The notes under the pieces: model-generated
Databases searched by the model: none
Told to the model about the DNA's origin: nothing
Seen by the model: only the letters and a program-made list of their open reading frames with translations
From: Gammaproteobacteria bacterium HGW-Gammaproteobacteria-13
Lineage (GTDB): Bacteria; Pseudomonadota; Gammaproteobacteria; Pseudomonadales; Pseudomonadaceae
Assembly (NCBI GenBank): GCA_002840155.1
Contig: PGZH01000007.1
Location: 62,001-126,000, forward strand
Reading direction: 5' to 3'
DNA length: 64,000 nt
In this document: one piece after another, positions 50,501 through 58,018 of the stretch
How positions within the stretch are numbered: position 1 is the stretch's first letter
Layout: every line of letters begins with the position of its first letter
Position numbers and translations under genes: made by a program

Positions 50501-51279
50501 TGATCCTTGATCACCACATCAAAGCGCTGGCTCTGCGCACCGAGAATACCGTCCATCAGCTCATGACTGCGAAACGCCCCGTGCACCATGCCGAGCAAGG
50601 CAGCGCGGCGTTCCTCGGCCGTGCTCTGCGGCATGCCGGGCTGGTACACCGGTAAAAACAACAGTACCCCGCCCGGCACATTGGCCTCGGTTTCCTGGCG
50701 CAGGGTAACGGGTGCACTGAGAATCGCCTGGCCCGTGTCGATGGCCTGCTCAGCGGCGGCGCGGCGCACCTCTTCGCTGAGCAGATCAAAGCCCAGTACC
50801 CGGCGGTTACGCCAGTCCAGCGGGCTGATGTAGTCGATCAACAGATAGTGCTCACGCGCACCCGTGGGAAATGCCCGGTAGTCGGCACGCCCCAGGCTCT
50901 GCTGGGTAGCCAGATAGGCATCAAGCTGCTCGGCGCGCAGATAACGCGACCACGCCAGGCCGAGGATGCCTGGGTAGCGGTCCTGCAGCTGCAGCTGATC
51001 GAGGGCGCGATCCCACTCGGTCAGGGACACATGATCACTGCCAGTCATCAACCCGGAAACGCCACGCAGCACCATTTCATAAGCGCGCATGCGGCTTTTT
51101 ACGCGCTGGCCGATGTCCTGCGCTTCCAGCTCGAAACGCTGCTGGTTCTGCTCGCGCTCACGCTGCTCGAAGACCTGCCATTGCCAGACGATCAACGCCC
51201 CCAGGCCAAGCGACAAGGCCAGGGTGACCCACAACGGCAGCCAGGGTTTACGCGAGGAAGAAACATGCCTGTCGTCCAT
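47515..51279 (-). CDS. CHASE-domain hybrid sensor histidine kinase with three receiver domains
   Basis: A 1,254-residue inner-membrane sensor. An N-terminal transmembrane helix (about 12-32), a periplasmic CHASE domain (about 75-240, GILGLAWSRYL and RPAFPTGAREHYLLIDYI-like strands) and a second transmembrane helix near 310 are followed by two PAS domains. Then come the HisKA motif with H615 in MSHELRTPL, the HATPase with GLGLAITRQL, and three receivers with aspartates in VILDILLP, VIDLDLP and LILMDMAMP. The start is ATG 51,279, with GGAG upstream. Signal unknown. The downstream gene is a REC-GGDEF-EAL protein, so output is probably via cyclic-di-GMP. Confidence 0.93.
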   Translation of the reverse strand: MDDRHVSSSRKPWLPLWVTLALSLGLGALIVWQWQVFEQREREQNQQRFELEAQDIGQRVKSRMRAYEMVLRGVSGLMTGSDHVSLTEWDRALDQLQLQDRYPGILGLAWSRYLRAEQLDAYLATQQSLGRADYRAFPTGAREHYLLIDYISPLDWRNRRVLGFDLLSEEVRRAAAEQAIDTGQAILSAPVTLRQETEANVPGGVLLFLPVYQPGMPQSTAEERRAALLGMVHGAFRSHELMDGILGAQSQRFDVVIKDQQALQTPLLSAEAQGAALQPGFQHELELPLYGRNWVLQVTSTPAYEAAFSSRGGISLWIGLVAAALLALLVGGYLYLRERELHANHLATDKLREREERFRLLVERLPVATLLCNAQGRIEMANRSAADLLDSTPEGLVGERVKRFLPSVEQLSALAIDHDTSELSNEYLARRDLGEEVPVALSLSVLGDSGGVNYLINLIDLRARKGAEERFRLVVEASPNAIVLVDNKGCIAMVNRQTEQLFGYGREALLAQPVEILLPTALRGSHVPMRQGYQKSPEPRRMGNNRELFGQHRDGRQIPLEVGLSPISGGEGALVQAVIIDISERKAAEQRLRDQAEQLILANRYKSEFLANMSHELRTPLNSILILSDQLRLNSAGNLTEKQAKHADIVHRAGSDLLQLINDVLDLAKVESGRMQLKLEPLNMQDVLVELDASLRPMAEIKGLRLHTQLEAGVPRVIHTDRIRLQQILRNLLSNALKFTEHGEVSLSVSCASGEPEEGHELLNFSVRDSGIGIPAEQHEQIFQAFQQIDGSTSRRFGGTGLGLAITRQLVLAMDGEISLQSALGEGSCFTVQLPVRVVAQVQEHAEPAADAPQRSGEGPAVLIVEDDVNFAAVLAEEAHAHGFASVHCRSGVQALNLLHSERFSAVILDILLPDISGWQLFRRLRSQASHRSTPVHIISCVPQPVDWNDDGTRYLVKPIQRADLEQVFVDLQQLDQSPAQRLLLVEDVEVEREHYREHLQQLGFDVQACARADEAQQAYAAGMFNALVIDLDLPDQDGFELLETLNRQRPLNGTRVVINTGVDVTRQALQRLRRYSAVVVHKHGEDMQELSEAVQGFLGSVRDPARAGSPRVENPLEGRRVLLVDDDVRNVYALTALLDEVGLIISSAKDGQEAINCYEREPFDLILMDMAMPTMDGYTATRLLKTEHGCSIPIIALTAHAMKGDREKCITAGADDYLAKPVSREALLELLVRWLATADPHTGSFGASAAAPQ

Positions 51280-51401
51280 GATTGCTCCAGTTGTCGTCCA
51301 TGTCCGGTGCGGGCGGCGCACCGATGCGGCAGGGTTGTTGGAACCACTGCCAGCAGTCTAGTCACGATTTGAACGGCCGGCCGAACCTAAATTGCAGGCA
51401 T

Positions 51402-51439
51402 AAAAAAGCCGCGCATTCGAACCAATGCGCGGCTTTTTT
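51402..51439 (-). terminator. Bidirectional terminator downstream of the OmpA lipoprotein gene
   Basis: A 16-base-pair stem AAAAAAGCCGCGCATT / AATGCGCGGCTTTTTT with a 6-base loop starts 12 bases after the lipoprotein gene's stop (read on the minus strand). It is symmetrical and can act on either strand. Confidence 0.92.
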
Positions 51440-51450
51440 GCAGCCTGCGG

Positions 51451-52107
51451 TTACAGCGGACGCAGGTTGATTTCTACCCGGCGATTCTGTGCACGACCTG
51501 CTTCATTGGCATTGCTGGCAATCGGCTGGCTCGGGCCGGCGCCATAAGACGACAGCCGCGAAGCCGGAACGCCATTGGCGCTCAGGTAAGAGGCGACGCT
51601 CTGCGCACGGCGGTTGGAGAGGTTCTGGTTCAACTCGAACGAGCCGGTGCTGTCGGTATGGCCGACGATATCGATGCCGTTCTTGTTGAACTCCTTGAAC
51701 ACCGTAACCAAGGAGTTGAGGGTTGGGTAAAACCCACTGGAGATATCCGCCGAGTTGGTGGCAAAGGTGATATTGCCCGGCATGATCAGTTTCAGGTCAT
51801 CGCCATTGCGCTGCACCTGCACGCCCGTGCCCTGCAGGGTCTGGCGTAGCTTGGCTTCCTGGGTGTCGACGTAGTAGCCGTAACCACCACCGGCCGCACC
51901 ACCGACTGCCGCGCCGATCAGGGCACCTTTGCCGCGATCCTTCTTGCTCGATGTGGCTGCACCTATCACCGCACCGGTCACTGCGCCGACACCGCCGTAG
52001 ATGCCCGCTTTGCCTGCCTCACGCTCACCGGTATAAGGGTTGGTGGTACAGCCGGCGAGTACGCCAAGACCGAGGGTAACAACAGCCAGATTTCGCCACA
52101 GCTTCAT
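51451..52107 (-). CDS. OmpA-family outer-membrane lipoprotein
   Basis: A 218-residue lipoprotein with lipobox GVLAGC (cysteine about residue 20), a glycine-rich region with two G-x-G-x repeats (GKAGIYGGVGAVTGAVIGAA and GALIGAAVGGAAGGGYG) typical of a glycine zipper, and a C-terminal OmpA domain (about 105-218) that binds peptidoglycan, with GHTDSTGSFELNQNLSNRRAQ. It resembles the YiaD/PA-type lipoproteins that anchor the outer membrane to the cell wall. Strong ribosome binding site (AAGGAAG). Confidence 0.92.
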   Translation of the reverse strand: MKLWRNLAVVTLGLGVLAGCTTNPYTGEREAGKAGIYGGVGAVTGAVIGAATSSKKDRGKGALIGAAVGGAAGGGYGYYVDTQEAKLRQTLQGTGVQVQRNGDDLKLIMPGNITFATNSADISSGFYPTLNSLVTVFKEFNKNGIDIVGHTDSTGSFELNQNLSNRRAQSVASYLSANGVPASRLSSYGAGPSQPIASNANEAGRAQNRRVEINLRPL

Positions 52108-52215
52108 GCGTACTTCCTTTGAATATCGGATCGGGACAGGTTTGCACCTGGGTTTTCGAGCCCGATACGTGGTTAAAGTTCATTTTCCGGGGTGATTGAG
52201 CAGGTCTAAAGCCTG

Positions 52216-52860
52216 CTAAGCGCGAACAAACGGATTATCACGCATCTCATCACCGAGGCGCGTATCGGCGCCATGGCCGGTCACCACGGTGGCGTCTTCG
52301 TCCAGGGTATACAGGCGCTGCTTGATCGAGCGCTCGATGGTCGAGTAATCACCGCCCCACAGGTCGGTGCGACCGATGCCACGCTTGAACAGGGTATCGC
52401 CAGCGATCAGCAGCTTATCCTGGGGGAACCAGAAGCTCATCGAGCCCGGCGTATGCCCCGGTGTGTGCAGCGCCACACCACAGCCGCAGGCCAGCTCCTC
52501 GTCATCACTCAACCACTGATCCGGTGCCGGCACCGGCGTGTAAGGCACGCCGAACATGCGGCACTGCATCTCCAGGTTATCCCAGAGAAATTGATCTTCT
52601 TTGTGCAGGTGCAGGGTCGCGCCGGTCTTCTCCTTCATCTGCCCTGAGGCGAGGAAGTGATCCAGATGGGCGTGGGTATGAATGATGCTGACCACCTTCA
52701 GCCCATGGGCCTCCAGACGCGCCATGATCAGCTCGGGATTGCCACCCGGATCGACCACGATGGCCTTCTTGGTAAGCGGGTCACCAATAATCGTGCAGTT
52801 GCACTGCAAAGGCCCGACTGGGAAGGTTTCTCGTATTAGCGCGGGCCTTGCGGCTTCCAT
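52216..52860 (-). CDS. Metallo-beta-lactamase-fold hydrolase (YcbL/glyoxalase II-like)
   Basis: A 214-residue zinc hydrolase with the THAHLDHF metal motif (residues about 60-67) and downstream metal ligands GVALHTPGHTPGS and ILIAGDTLF. The size and LQCNCTIIGDP start match YcbL-type proteins with glyoxalase II-like fold; hydroxyacylglutathione hydrolase activity is plausible but unproven. The start at 52,860 follows AAAGGA by 7 bases. The gene is divergent from the integrase, only about 50 bases away, so it marks the left border of the island. Confidence 0.88.
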   Translation of the reverse strand: MEAARPALIRETFPVGPLQCNCTIIGDPLTKKAIVVDPGGNPELIMARLEAHGLKVVSIIHTHAHLDHFLASGQMKEKTGATLHLHKEDQFLWDNLEMQCRMFGVPYTPVPAPDQWLSDDEELACGCGVALHTPGHTPGSMSFWFPQDKLLIAGDTLFKRGIGRTDLWGGDYSTIERSIKQRLYTLDEDATVVTGHGADTRLGDEMRDNPFVRA

Positions 52861-52910
52861 GGGTATTCCTTTATGATATTTGGCACAATTTTGTCACACC
52901 GAGATTAGAA

Positions 52911-54023
52911 ATGGCGACTTTTCGGAAGCGCGGCCCATCCCAGTGGCAAGTGCAGGTCAGACGTAAAGGATGGCCCCTGCAAACCAAGACATTCAATACC
53001 CAGGCCGAAGCCAAGACCTGGGCGACGATGATTGAACGCGAAATGGATGCCGGTGTGTTCGCTAGCCGAAATGAGGCTGAATCCACCTCATTCTCCAAAG
53101 CCTTGGAGACATATGCTAGCGAAGTGACCAGCAAGAAACGAAGCAGCGCCTCCGAGCTATCTCGCATCCAAGCCATGCAGCGCCACCCTCTAGCTCTTCG
53201 CTCGCTCGCTAGCATTCGTGGTGCCGACTTGGCCAGCTATCGCGATGAGCGACTTGCGGAAGGCTTAGCACCGGCTACCGTCCGCAGGGAATTAGCATTG
53301 ATCTCCCACGTGTTCACCATCGCCAGAAAGGAGTGGCGTATGGAGTCACTGAACAACCCGGTTGAGCTCATTCGCCAGCCCAGCGTCGATGATGCCAGGG
53401 ACAGACGCATCCTCAGTGCCGATGTTTGGACGTTCCAGAGTGGCCAACTGGCTTGCGAGCATTTAGATGAGCTGGAAATGATCTGCCGCCACTCGCGCTC
53501 GACCGAGCTGCCTCAGATCGTCCGATTTGCTGTTGAAACAGGCATGCGCCGCGGCGAGATTTCCGGACTCCTCCGTGCCAATGTAGATTTGAAAAAGCGG
53601 ACTGCCCTCCTCCCAATGACGAAGAATGGTTCTTCACGCGGCGTACCGCTATCCAGCAGAGCTGCCGCAATCGTTGAAGGTCAGCCGACGCTAGAGGGAG
53701 GGCGAGTATTCAGAAGCCAACCAGACACCATCACCAAGGCGTTCCTGGATGCTCTGGTTGATGCTCGTAACGCTTATGAGGAGGGGATTGAGTTGCACCT
53801 CAAATCCGAAGGACTTAAGCCGGACGAGATTGCAGAGCAAATTGCCAGGGATCCATTTCTAGTCGACCTGAGATTCCACGACCTACGTCATGAGGCCACA
53901 TCACGCCTGGCTGAAATTTTCCCCCTGCATGAGCTGACCAAAATCACAGGCCACCAGGATACAAGGATGCTCATGCGCTATTACCATCCGAGGGCGGAGG
54001 ATCTAGCCAAGAAGCTGAGTTGA
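52911..54023 (+). CDS. Tyrosine-type site-specific recombinase (integrase)
   Basis: A 370-residue integrase that would move a genomic island. It has an N-terminal arm-type domain (WQVQVRRKGWPLQTKTF), a core-binding helical domain (residues about 60-160) and a catalytic domain with all expected residues: R213 in TGMRRGE, K238, H323 and R326 in HDLRH, H348 in GHQ and nucleophile Y357 in RYYH. GC is lower than in the neighbours. I use ATG 52,911; the frame reaches 52,848. No tRNA is adjacent, so attachment-site use is unusual or the ends have been lost. Confidence 0.92.
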   Translation: MATFRKRGPSQWQVQVRRKGWPLQTKTFNTQAEAKTWATMIEREMDAGVFASRNEAESTSFSKALETYASEVTSKKRSSASELSRIQAMQRHPLALRSLASIRGADLASYRDERLAEGLAPATVRRELALISHVFTIARKEWRMESLNNPVELIRQPSVDDARDRRILSADVWTFQSGQLACEHLDELEMICRHSRSTELPQIVRFAVETGMRRGEISGLLRANVDLKKRTALLPMTKNGSSRGVPLSSRAAAIVEGQPTLEGGRVFRSQPDTITKAFLDALVDARNAYEEGIELHLKSEGLKPDEIAEQIARDPFLVDLRFHDLRHEATSRLAEIFPLHELTKITGHQDTRMLMRYYHPRAEDLAKKLS

Positions 54024-54128
54024 CAGCGACGACCGGATAGCTGAATATCGTACTTAATCGCGCCCGATCCTCTGGTGCCGGCTAGTCCGGCATTATGTTT
54101 GGGCCTTCTTTTTTCTGGGACATGGACG

Positions 54129-55124
54129 TTGCAGCAGCTCGCTCCACCAAAGCCATTCCGCACCTATTCCGACTTGGTCAAGTTGTTGACCGCTCGCGGC
54201 ATGGTAGCCCCCGACCCTCTGCGCGCCGAACGCAAACTGGCCCAGATTGGTTACTACCGTCTCAGCGGCTACTGGTTTCCAGCGCGTGATTTCGTGAGGG
54301 ACGATCAGCAGCAGGTTGTTCTCTGTAACGTAACAAGCAAACCACTGCGTCAAAGCCAATTCCAACCTGGCACATCCTTTGACGACGCTGTTGCTCTCTA
54401 CCTTTTCGATAAACGACTGCGTCAGCTAATGCTCGATGCCGTTGAAAGAATCGAGATCCACCTTAGAACAGTGATTGCCCATGAGGTTGGATATCACAAC
54501 CCGATGGCGTACACCGACGTACAGTTCATTCAGCCTAAACAGGCCAAGCCTTGGACAGACGCGAACGGGAAGCAACGCAACACCTGGGCGGAATGGCTTC
54601 TACGCCAGCAGGGCCTGGTGAATCGAAGCCAAGAGGACTGCATCGAATGGCACCGCAAAGCCCATAAGGCCATACCATTCTGGGTAGCAGTCGAAGCTTG
54701 GGATTTTGGCACGCTCTCAAAATACTTCGAGATACTTAAAGGTAATCACCAGAACCGTATCGCCGGCCGCCTCGGGATCCAGGACACCAAGGCTCTCACC
54801 CGCTGGCTACGTGAAATAAACACCCTACGCAACCGCTGCGCCCACCATACCCGGATCTGGAACCAGGTGTCGGCAAACCCGCTCCCAGTGATCGCTTGCC
54901 AATACTTCCAAACCCTCGCACTGGATCACAAGGCTCTGACTCGACTCTACGGGTTGACATCAATCATCTGGCACCTAGTCCAGTGTATTGGCCCCAGTTC
55001 GACGTGGATTCACCAGTTGGCGGACATCATTGATAGCAAACCGCCCCTCCCTGGATGCCCTTACGCCGCACTGGGCCTACCAGATGAAACTGGCTTTCCG
55101 AGAAAACTGTTCGGCATTGCATAA
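54129..55124 (+). CDS. Abi-family (AbiD/AbiF, Abi_2) HEPN protein
   Basis: A 331-residue protein of the Abi_2 family, known from phage abortive infection. Hallmarks are KPFRTYSDLVKLLTARGM at the start, RKLAQIGYYRLSGYWFP, DAVERIEIHLRTVIAHE, and the HEPN ribonuclease motif R-x4-H (R234-H239) in LRNRCAHH. Such HEPN proteins cleave RNA and halt growth on infection, or guard it. The start is not certain: no ATG fits, so I use TTG 54,129 with GGGA upstream; a GTG at 54,075 in frame is the alternative. Located directly after the integrase. Confidence 0.82.
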   Translation: MQQLAPPKPFRTYSDLVKLLTARGMVAPDPLRAERKLAQIGYYRLSGYWFPARDFVRDDQQQVVLCNVTSKPLRQSQFQPGTSFDDAVALYLFDKRLRQLMLDAVERIEIHLRTVIAHEVGYHNPMAYTDVQFIQPKQAKPWTDANGKQRNTWAEWLLRQQGLVNRSQEDCIEWHRKAHKAIPFWVAVEAWDFGTLSKYFEILKGNHQNRIAGRLGIQDTKALTRWLREINTLRNRCAHHTRIWNQVSANPLPVIACQYFQTLALDHKALTRLYGLTSIIWHLVQCIGPSSTWIHQLADIIDSKPPLPGCPYAALGLPDETGFPRKLFGIA

Positions 55125-55246
55125 CGACTCTATCGCTTCCACAGTACGGTTTCACACCGGCACCGGGAACCAGGGCATTTTTGTTCGTTGACGTGTTACC
55201 GGTCTAACTGACACGTTCCTGCATTGCACACAAGCGGAGCAAGTGA

Positions 55247-55864
55247 ATGCCCTCTTTACGCCCTTCGCAGATAACTCTCCAATCTCGGTCTGACGGAGGG
55301 CCTTTCGTAGAATTCCTGCTCCTTGATGGTGAAGGCATGCCGACCGACGATGTTCTGCAGGCGGACAGCTGTGAGGTCTATTTCAGCGACGTCACCGCGG
55401 ACTTTGAAACCCCCCATGATCGCCAACTGATAAATCAGGTCGAAAACGAGCTATGGAGCCGCCAGTGGTACGAGTGCATCGACCGCGAAACCTTTGGTCA
55501 TGCCTACCGTCCGCTTGCCCAGGCCGGGCAACATCGGCAGGCGTATGCCAGCGCCTGGTCGACTGCCGAGCGCGCCACCATTGAGCGGGTCATCAACTTG
55601 ATGCGGGACTGGGATACGGATCGCTGCGAAATGACCGTAACGCTCTACGCCGCCTGGAATGACTTTATCCTCGAAGGCCGTCCGGTTACCGATAAGGCCA
55701 TCGTCGACGAGGTTATGCATAGCTGGAACGACGCCAAGCTGCGCTTTGACAAAGGCGAATGGCTGGCCGTACTCACCGAGATGAAAAAGCACGAACTCCT
55801 GATACCCAGCGGCTTTGGCCAACGCACCATAGGCGGCATGCTGACCCTGCCCGGGGTCGAGTAA
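55247..55864 (+). CDS. Unrecognised 205-residue cytosolic protein
   Basis: A hydrophilic, aspartate/tryptophan-rich protein with no signal peptide or membrane segment. It has an N-terminal beta-rich part (residues 1-60), then a helical region with AERATIERVINLMRDWDT and NDAKLRFDKGEWLAVLTEMKKHELLIPSG. I recognise no family. The strong GGAGCAAGTG leader and coding bias show it is real. It begins the same-strand series of island genes that ends at 58,691; the next gene is 139 bases away with a small hairpin between (55,881-55,899). Confidence 0.7.
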   Translation: MPSLRPSQITLQSRSDGGPFVEFLLLDGEGMPTDDVLQADSCEVYFSDVTADFETPHDRQLINQVENELWSRQWYECIDRETFGHAYRPLAQAGQHRQAYASAWSTAERATIERVINLMRDWDTDRCEMTVTLYAAWNDFILEGRPVTDKAIVDEVMHSWNDAKLRFDKGEWLAVLTEMKKHELLIPSGFGQRTIGGMLTLPGVE

Positions 55865-56003
55865 ACAAATACCTACAGAACCAGGCCAATAAGGCCTGGC
55901 CTTCGGACAACAAACCCATTTCACGAAAACCGCCGAATAACCGCGCTGATCCATCCGGGCGTGATTTGAAGCCTTCCTCAACATGGACGTACAAGGAGTC
56001 CTG

Positions 56004-56552
56004 ATGCAATCCCCCGAACTCTCCCTGGCCGGCAAGCTGGATACTGGCCTCACAAGAACCTTATGTGCACTACTCGGTTGGTTAAAAACCGCAAGCCTGT
56101 GGCTTACCGGTTTTCTCACCCTTGCAGTCATGCCATGGATGATTTTCGAGTACGGCGAAGGCCTGTCTGACCTCTCCCCCCTGGAGTGGGGCTTTATGCC
56201 GCTACTGGCCTTGCTGCTGTGGCGACATATCCGTTATTGCCGGCACTTCAGCAGCGGGTTTTGGCACGGTTTGAATCGCATCCTGATATTCCAGGGGGTC
56301 ATGAGCGTCCTTACCCTGGCCCTCATTGGCGCGGTCATCGGCGCGCTGCTGTTCACCGAACACTTGCAAAGCTTTCTGAATTACCTGCAGTCCCAGGACC
56401 CTATCAGCAAGCTTGCAAGCTTCGCCTTGCTCTTACTGACGGTATATCTCGCAGCCCCCACCCGAGCGACGGATAGCCGCTCTAACGTCGAAACACCCTC
56501 TGCGCACGTTGAACCCACTGTATCTGCTACGGCCAAGGAGGCCAGCCTGTGA
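56004..56552 (+). CDS. Membrane protein of unknown function
   Basis: A 182-residue protein with about four hydrophobic segments: residues 30-52, 65-80, 98-122 (VLTLALIGAVIGALLF) and 133-150 (LASFALLLLTVYLAAP), then a threonine-rich soluble tail. No family is recognised. The ATG at 56,004 has AAGGAG 5 bases upstream. Its stop overlaps the start of the next, exported gene by 4 bases, suggesting that a membrane partner and a secreted protein are made together. Confidence 0.72.
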   Translation: MQSPELSLAGKLDTGLTRTLCALLGWLKTASLWLTGFLTLAVMPWMIFEYGEGLSDLSPLEWGFMPLLALLLWRHIRYCRHFSSGFWHGLNRILIFQGVMSVLTLALIGAVIGALLFTEHLQSFLNYLQSQDPISKLASFALLLLTVYLAAPTRATDSRSNVETPSAHVEPTVSATAKEASL

Positions 56553-56893
56553 AATTCATTACCCTGCCCTTGGCTTGCCTGCTGGCTAACTTGCTCATAC
56601 CTGCTGCCCAGGCCAATGATGACTCCCTGAACCTGATTGCGAGCTGTCAGGAGCTGGTAGATATCTACGCCAAACGGGATGAGCAGCACCTGCTCGCTGG
56701 TGTAACTACGGGCTTGTCCGAAGCACTCCGCGCCGGTTACTGCATGGGTGTTGTCGATGAGTACCGCCGGCAGTCGACGTGCGCTACAGACGACTGGTTC
56801 ATCCAGGCGCAACGCATCGCCAGAACGCCCATCCCCTTTGATATCGACGTTCCGTTTGTAGTCGAGCTTCTGGAAAAATCTTGTGAACGCTGA
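56549..56893 (+). CDS. Exported Rap1a/Tai-like small protein
   Basis: A 114-residue protein with a signal peptide (residues 1-22, ending AQA-N). The mature part has four cysteines (SCQELVD, AGYCMG, CATDD and CER near the end), a helical ALRAGYCMGVVDEYRRQ and C-terminal PFVVELLEKSC. This layout resembles the Rap1a/Tai family of periplasmic immunity proteins that protect against type VI secretion amidases, but similarity by eye is weak. Starts at GTG with AAGGAGG 8 bases upstream, overlapping the upstream stop. No cognate toxin gene was recognised. Confidence 0.55.
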   Translation: MKFITLPLACLLANLLIPAAQANDDSLNLIASCQELVDIYAKRDEQHLLAGVTTGLSEALRAGYCMGVVDEYRRQSTCATDDWFIQAQRIARTPIPFDIDVPFVVELLEKSCER

Positions 56894-57650
56894 TTCACAC
56901 ACTTGGCCAGAGCTTGCGCATGTCTACGACGACTTACTGTGCAAGCGGGTGGGGCTGGCCAAACCACTGAGCCAGCACGGGAAATTGCTGGATGCTCTAA
57001 AAACACTGGTGAATGCCTTAAGCCCCTCGACCAAAGAAAAAGATCAGGTGTATCGCTACCCCAGCAGAACAAAGCCCATCCTGATTCAGCTGGACTGGGT
57101 CCCGTTGGGTCACGGGACGGATAGCCGCAACCGGGTTCTGATTAACCCCGCTCACATCACCCTGCTGTGGAATGCCATTGTGCTGCAGGGAGTCTTTGGT
57201 GAACCGAAACTGGTTATCGAGCTGCTCAGCCCCAAGGCAAAGCGACAGCCTTTGGTCGATTGGGCCAAGCAGCTGTTCCTTGAGCGCCAATCACTCGCCG
57301 GCCTCGGCTTGCTGAGGCAGGAGCTTGTGGTTTTTCTGGACCGGCTGCCGACTGCCGACCTGTGCCAGGAACCCTTGCCTAACCCCTTTGCTGACACCCT
57401 TCCACAAATGGGCCTCGGCCATTTGCACGGTAACCTGCTGAAGGCTCTGGCGGCGCAAACTGCGGCACTCTCTCTGGGCGACAGCATGATGGCGCATTAC
57501 CTCGGTGGGGATCTGCAGCAGGCTTATGAGAAGGCTTGCGAGGTGCAAACGCAAAATGAACTGCTGCTGCAATATCGCGAGCTGATCATCAGTGAATACG
57601 AAGAAGCCAAGGACTTCGACAACCTGCTCGACTCACTACGAAGAAAATAG
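56883..57650 (+). CDS. Unrecognised 255-residue cytosolic protein
   Basis: A leucine-rich, soluble protein with no signal peptide. A weakly repeated helical pattern (LDALKTLVNAL, VDWAKQLFLERQSLAGLGLLRQELVVFLDRLP) and a glycine/histidine segment LGHLHGNLLKALAAQ are visible. No family recognised. It starts with GTG within the stop region of the preceding exported gene (overlap 11 bases), consistent with coupled translation. It ends 57 bases before the RelE-like gene, a spacer that contains two perfect hairpins. Confidence 0.65.
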   Translation: MNADSHTWPELAHVYDDLLCKRVGLAKPLSQHGKLLDALKTLVNALSPSTKEKDQVYRYPSRTKPILIQLDWVPLGHGTDSRNRVLINPAHITLLWNAIVLQGVFGEPKLVIELLSPKAKRQPLVDWAKQLFLERQSLAGLGLLRQELVVFLDRLPTADLCQEPLPNPFADTLPQMGLGHLHGNLLKALAAQTAALSLGDSMMAHYLGGDLQQAYEKACEVQTQNELLLQYRELIISEYEEAKDFDNLLDSLRRK

Positions 57651-57655
57651 GCGGG

Positions 57656-57705
57656 TTGTGGAATCCACAAATCAACACTGGCTCCGTCATCACAACGGAG
57701 CCAGT
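57656..57705 (+). promoter_or_regulatory. Tandem hairpins covering the start of the RelE/ParE-like gene
   Basis: The first is TTGTGG-AAT-CCACAA (57,656-57,670). The second, a perfect 11-base-pair stem with a 7-base loop, is ACTGGCTCCGT / ACGGAGCCAGT (57,677-57,705). The GGAG ribosome binding site (57,697-57,700) of the gene starting at 57,707 lies in its 3' arm, so the folded RNA would hide it. An operator role for the palindrome in DNA is the alternative. Confidence 0.6.
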
Positions 57706-57706
57706 C

Positions 57707-58018
57707 ATGCACACCATTCATTCCATCCTCGCCAGCTGCCCACATCAGGTCCGCACCTGCCACCAGGCTAAAGCCCAGAGCATTAACCAAGCCTTGCACG
57801 CTGGCACGCCCTTTACCGCCTTGGGCGGCAAGCGCGTGCGCTGCCGTGAGGGGCTGCTGCGCTTCAAACTTGGCAGCGACTGGCGCTTGCTCTATCAGAT
57901 CACGGCTACTGGCTACGCGCCGTGCGCGCTGGTCAGCCGTCAGTGTTTCGAACGTGAACTGAAGCGAAGGCGGCCCATCAAGGCCTGCAACCTTCAATCA
58001 CAGGAGAAACACCCATGA
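57707..58018 (+). CDS. RelE/ParE-like small protein
   Basis: A 103-residue basic protein. The region FTALGGKRVRCREGLLRFKLGSDWRLLYQI follows the RelE/ParE pattern of a core beta-sheet with R-x-R, RFKLG and WRLLY strands, which suggests a toxin-like or RNA-binding fold; the usual downstream antitoxin gene is missing. Starts at ATG 57,707 with GGAG inside a hairpin; the frame reaches back to 57,656. It overlaps the next gene by 4 bases (ATGA). Toxin activity is an inference. Confidence 0.55.
   Translation: MHTIHSILASCPHQVRTCHQAKAQSINQALHAGTPFTALGGKRVRCREGLLRFKLGSDWRLLYQITATGYAPCALVSRQCFERELKRRRPIKACNLQSQEKHP

Noticed and set aside
52877..52895. A sigma-54-like TGGCAC-N5-TGTCA before the integrase
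   Set aside because: The -12 part lacks the required GC; the match is likely due to a small palindrome.
54095..54289. A 64-residue frame with an ATG overlapping the Abi gene start
   Set aside because: It is a different frame without a ribosome binding site and disagrees with the clear Abi_2 motifs.
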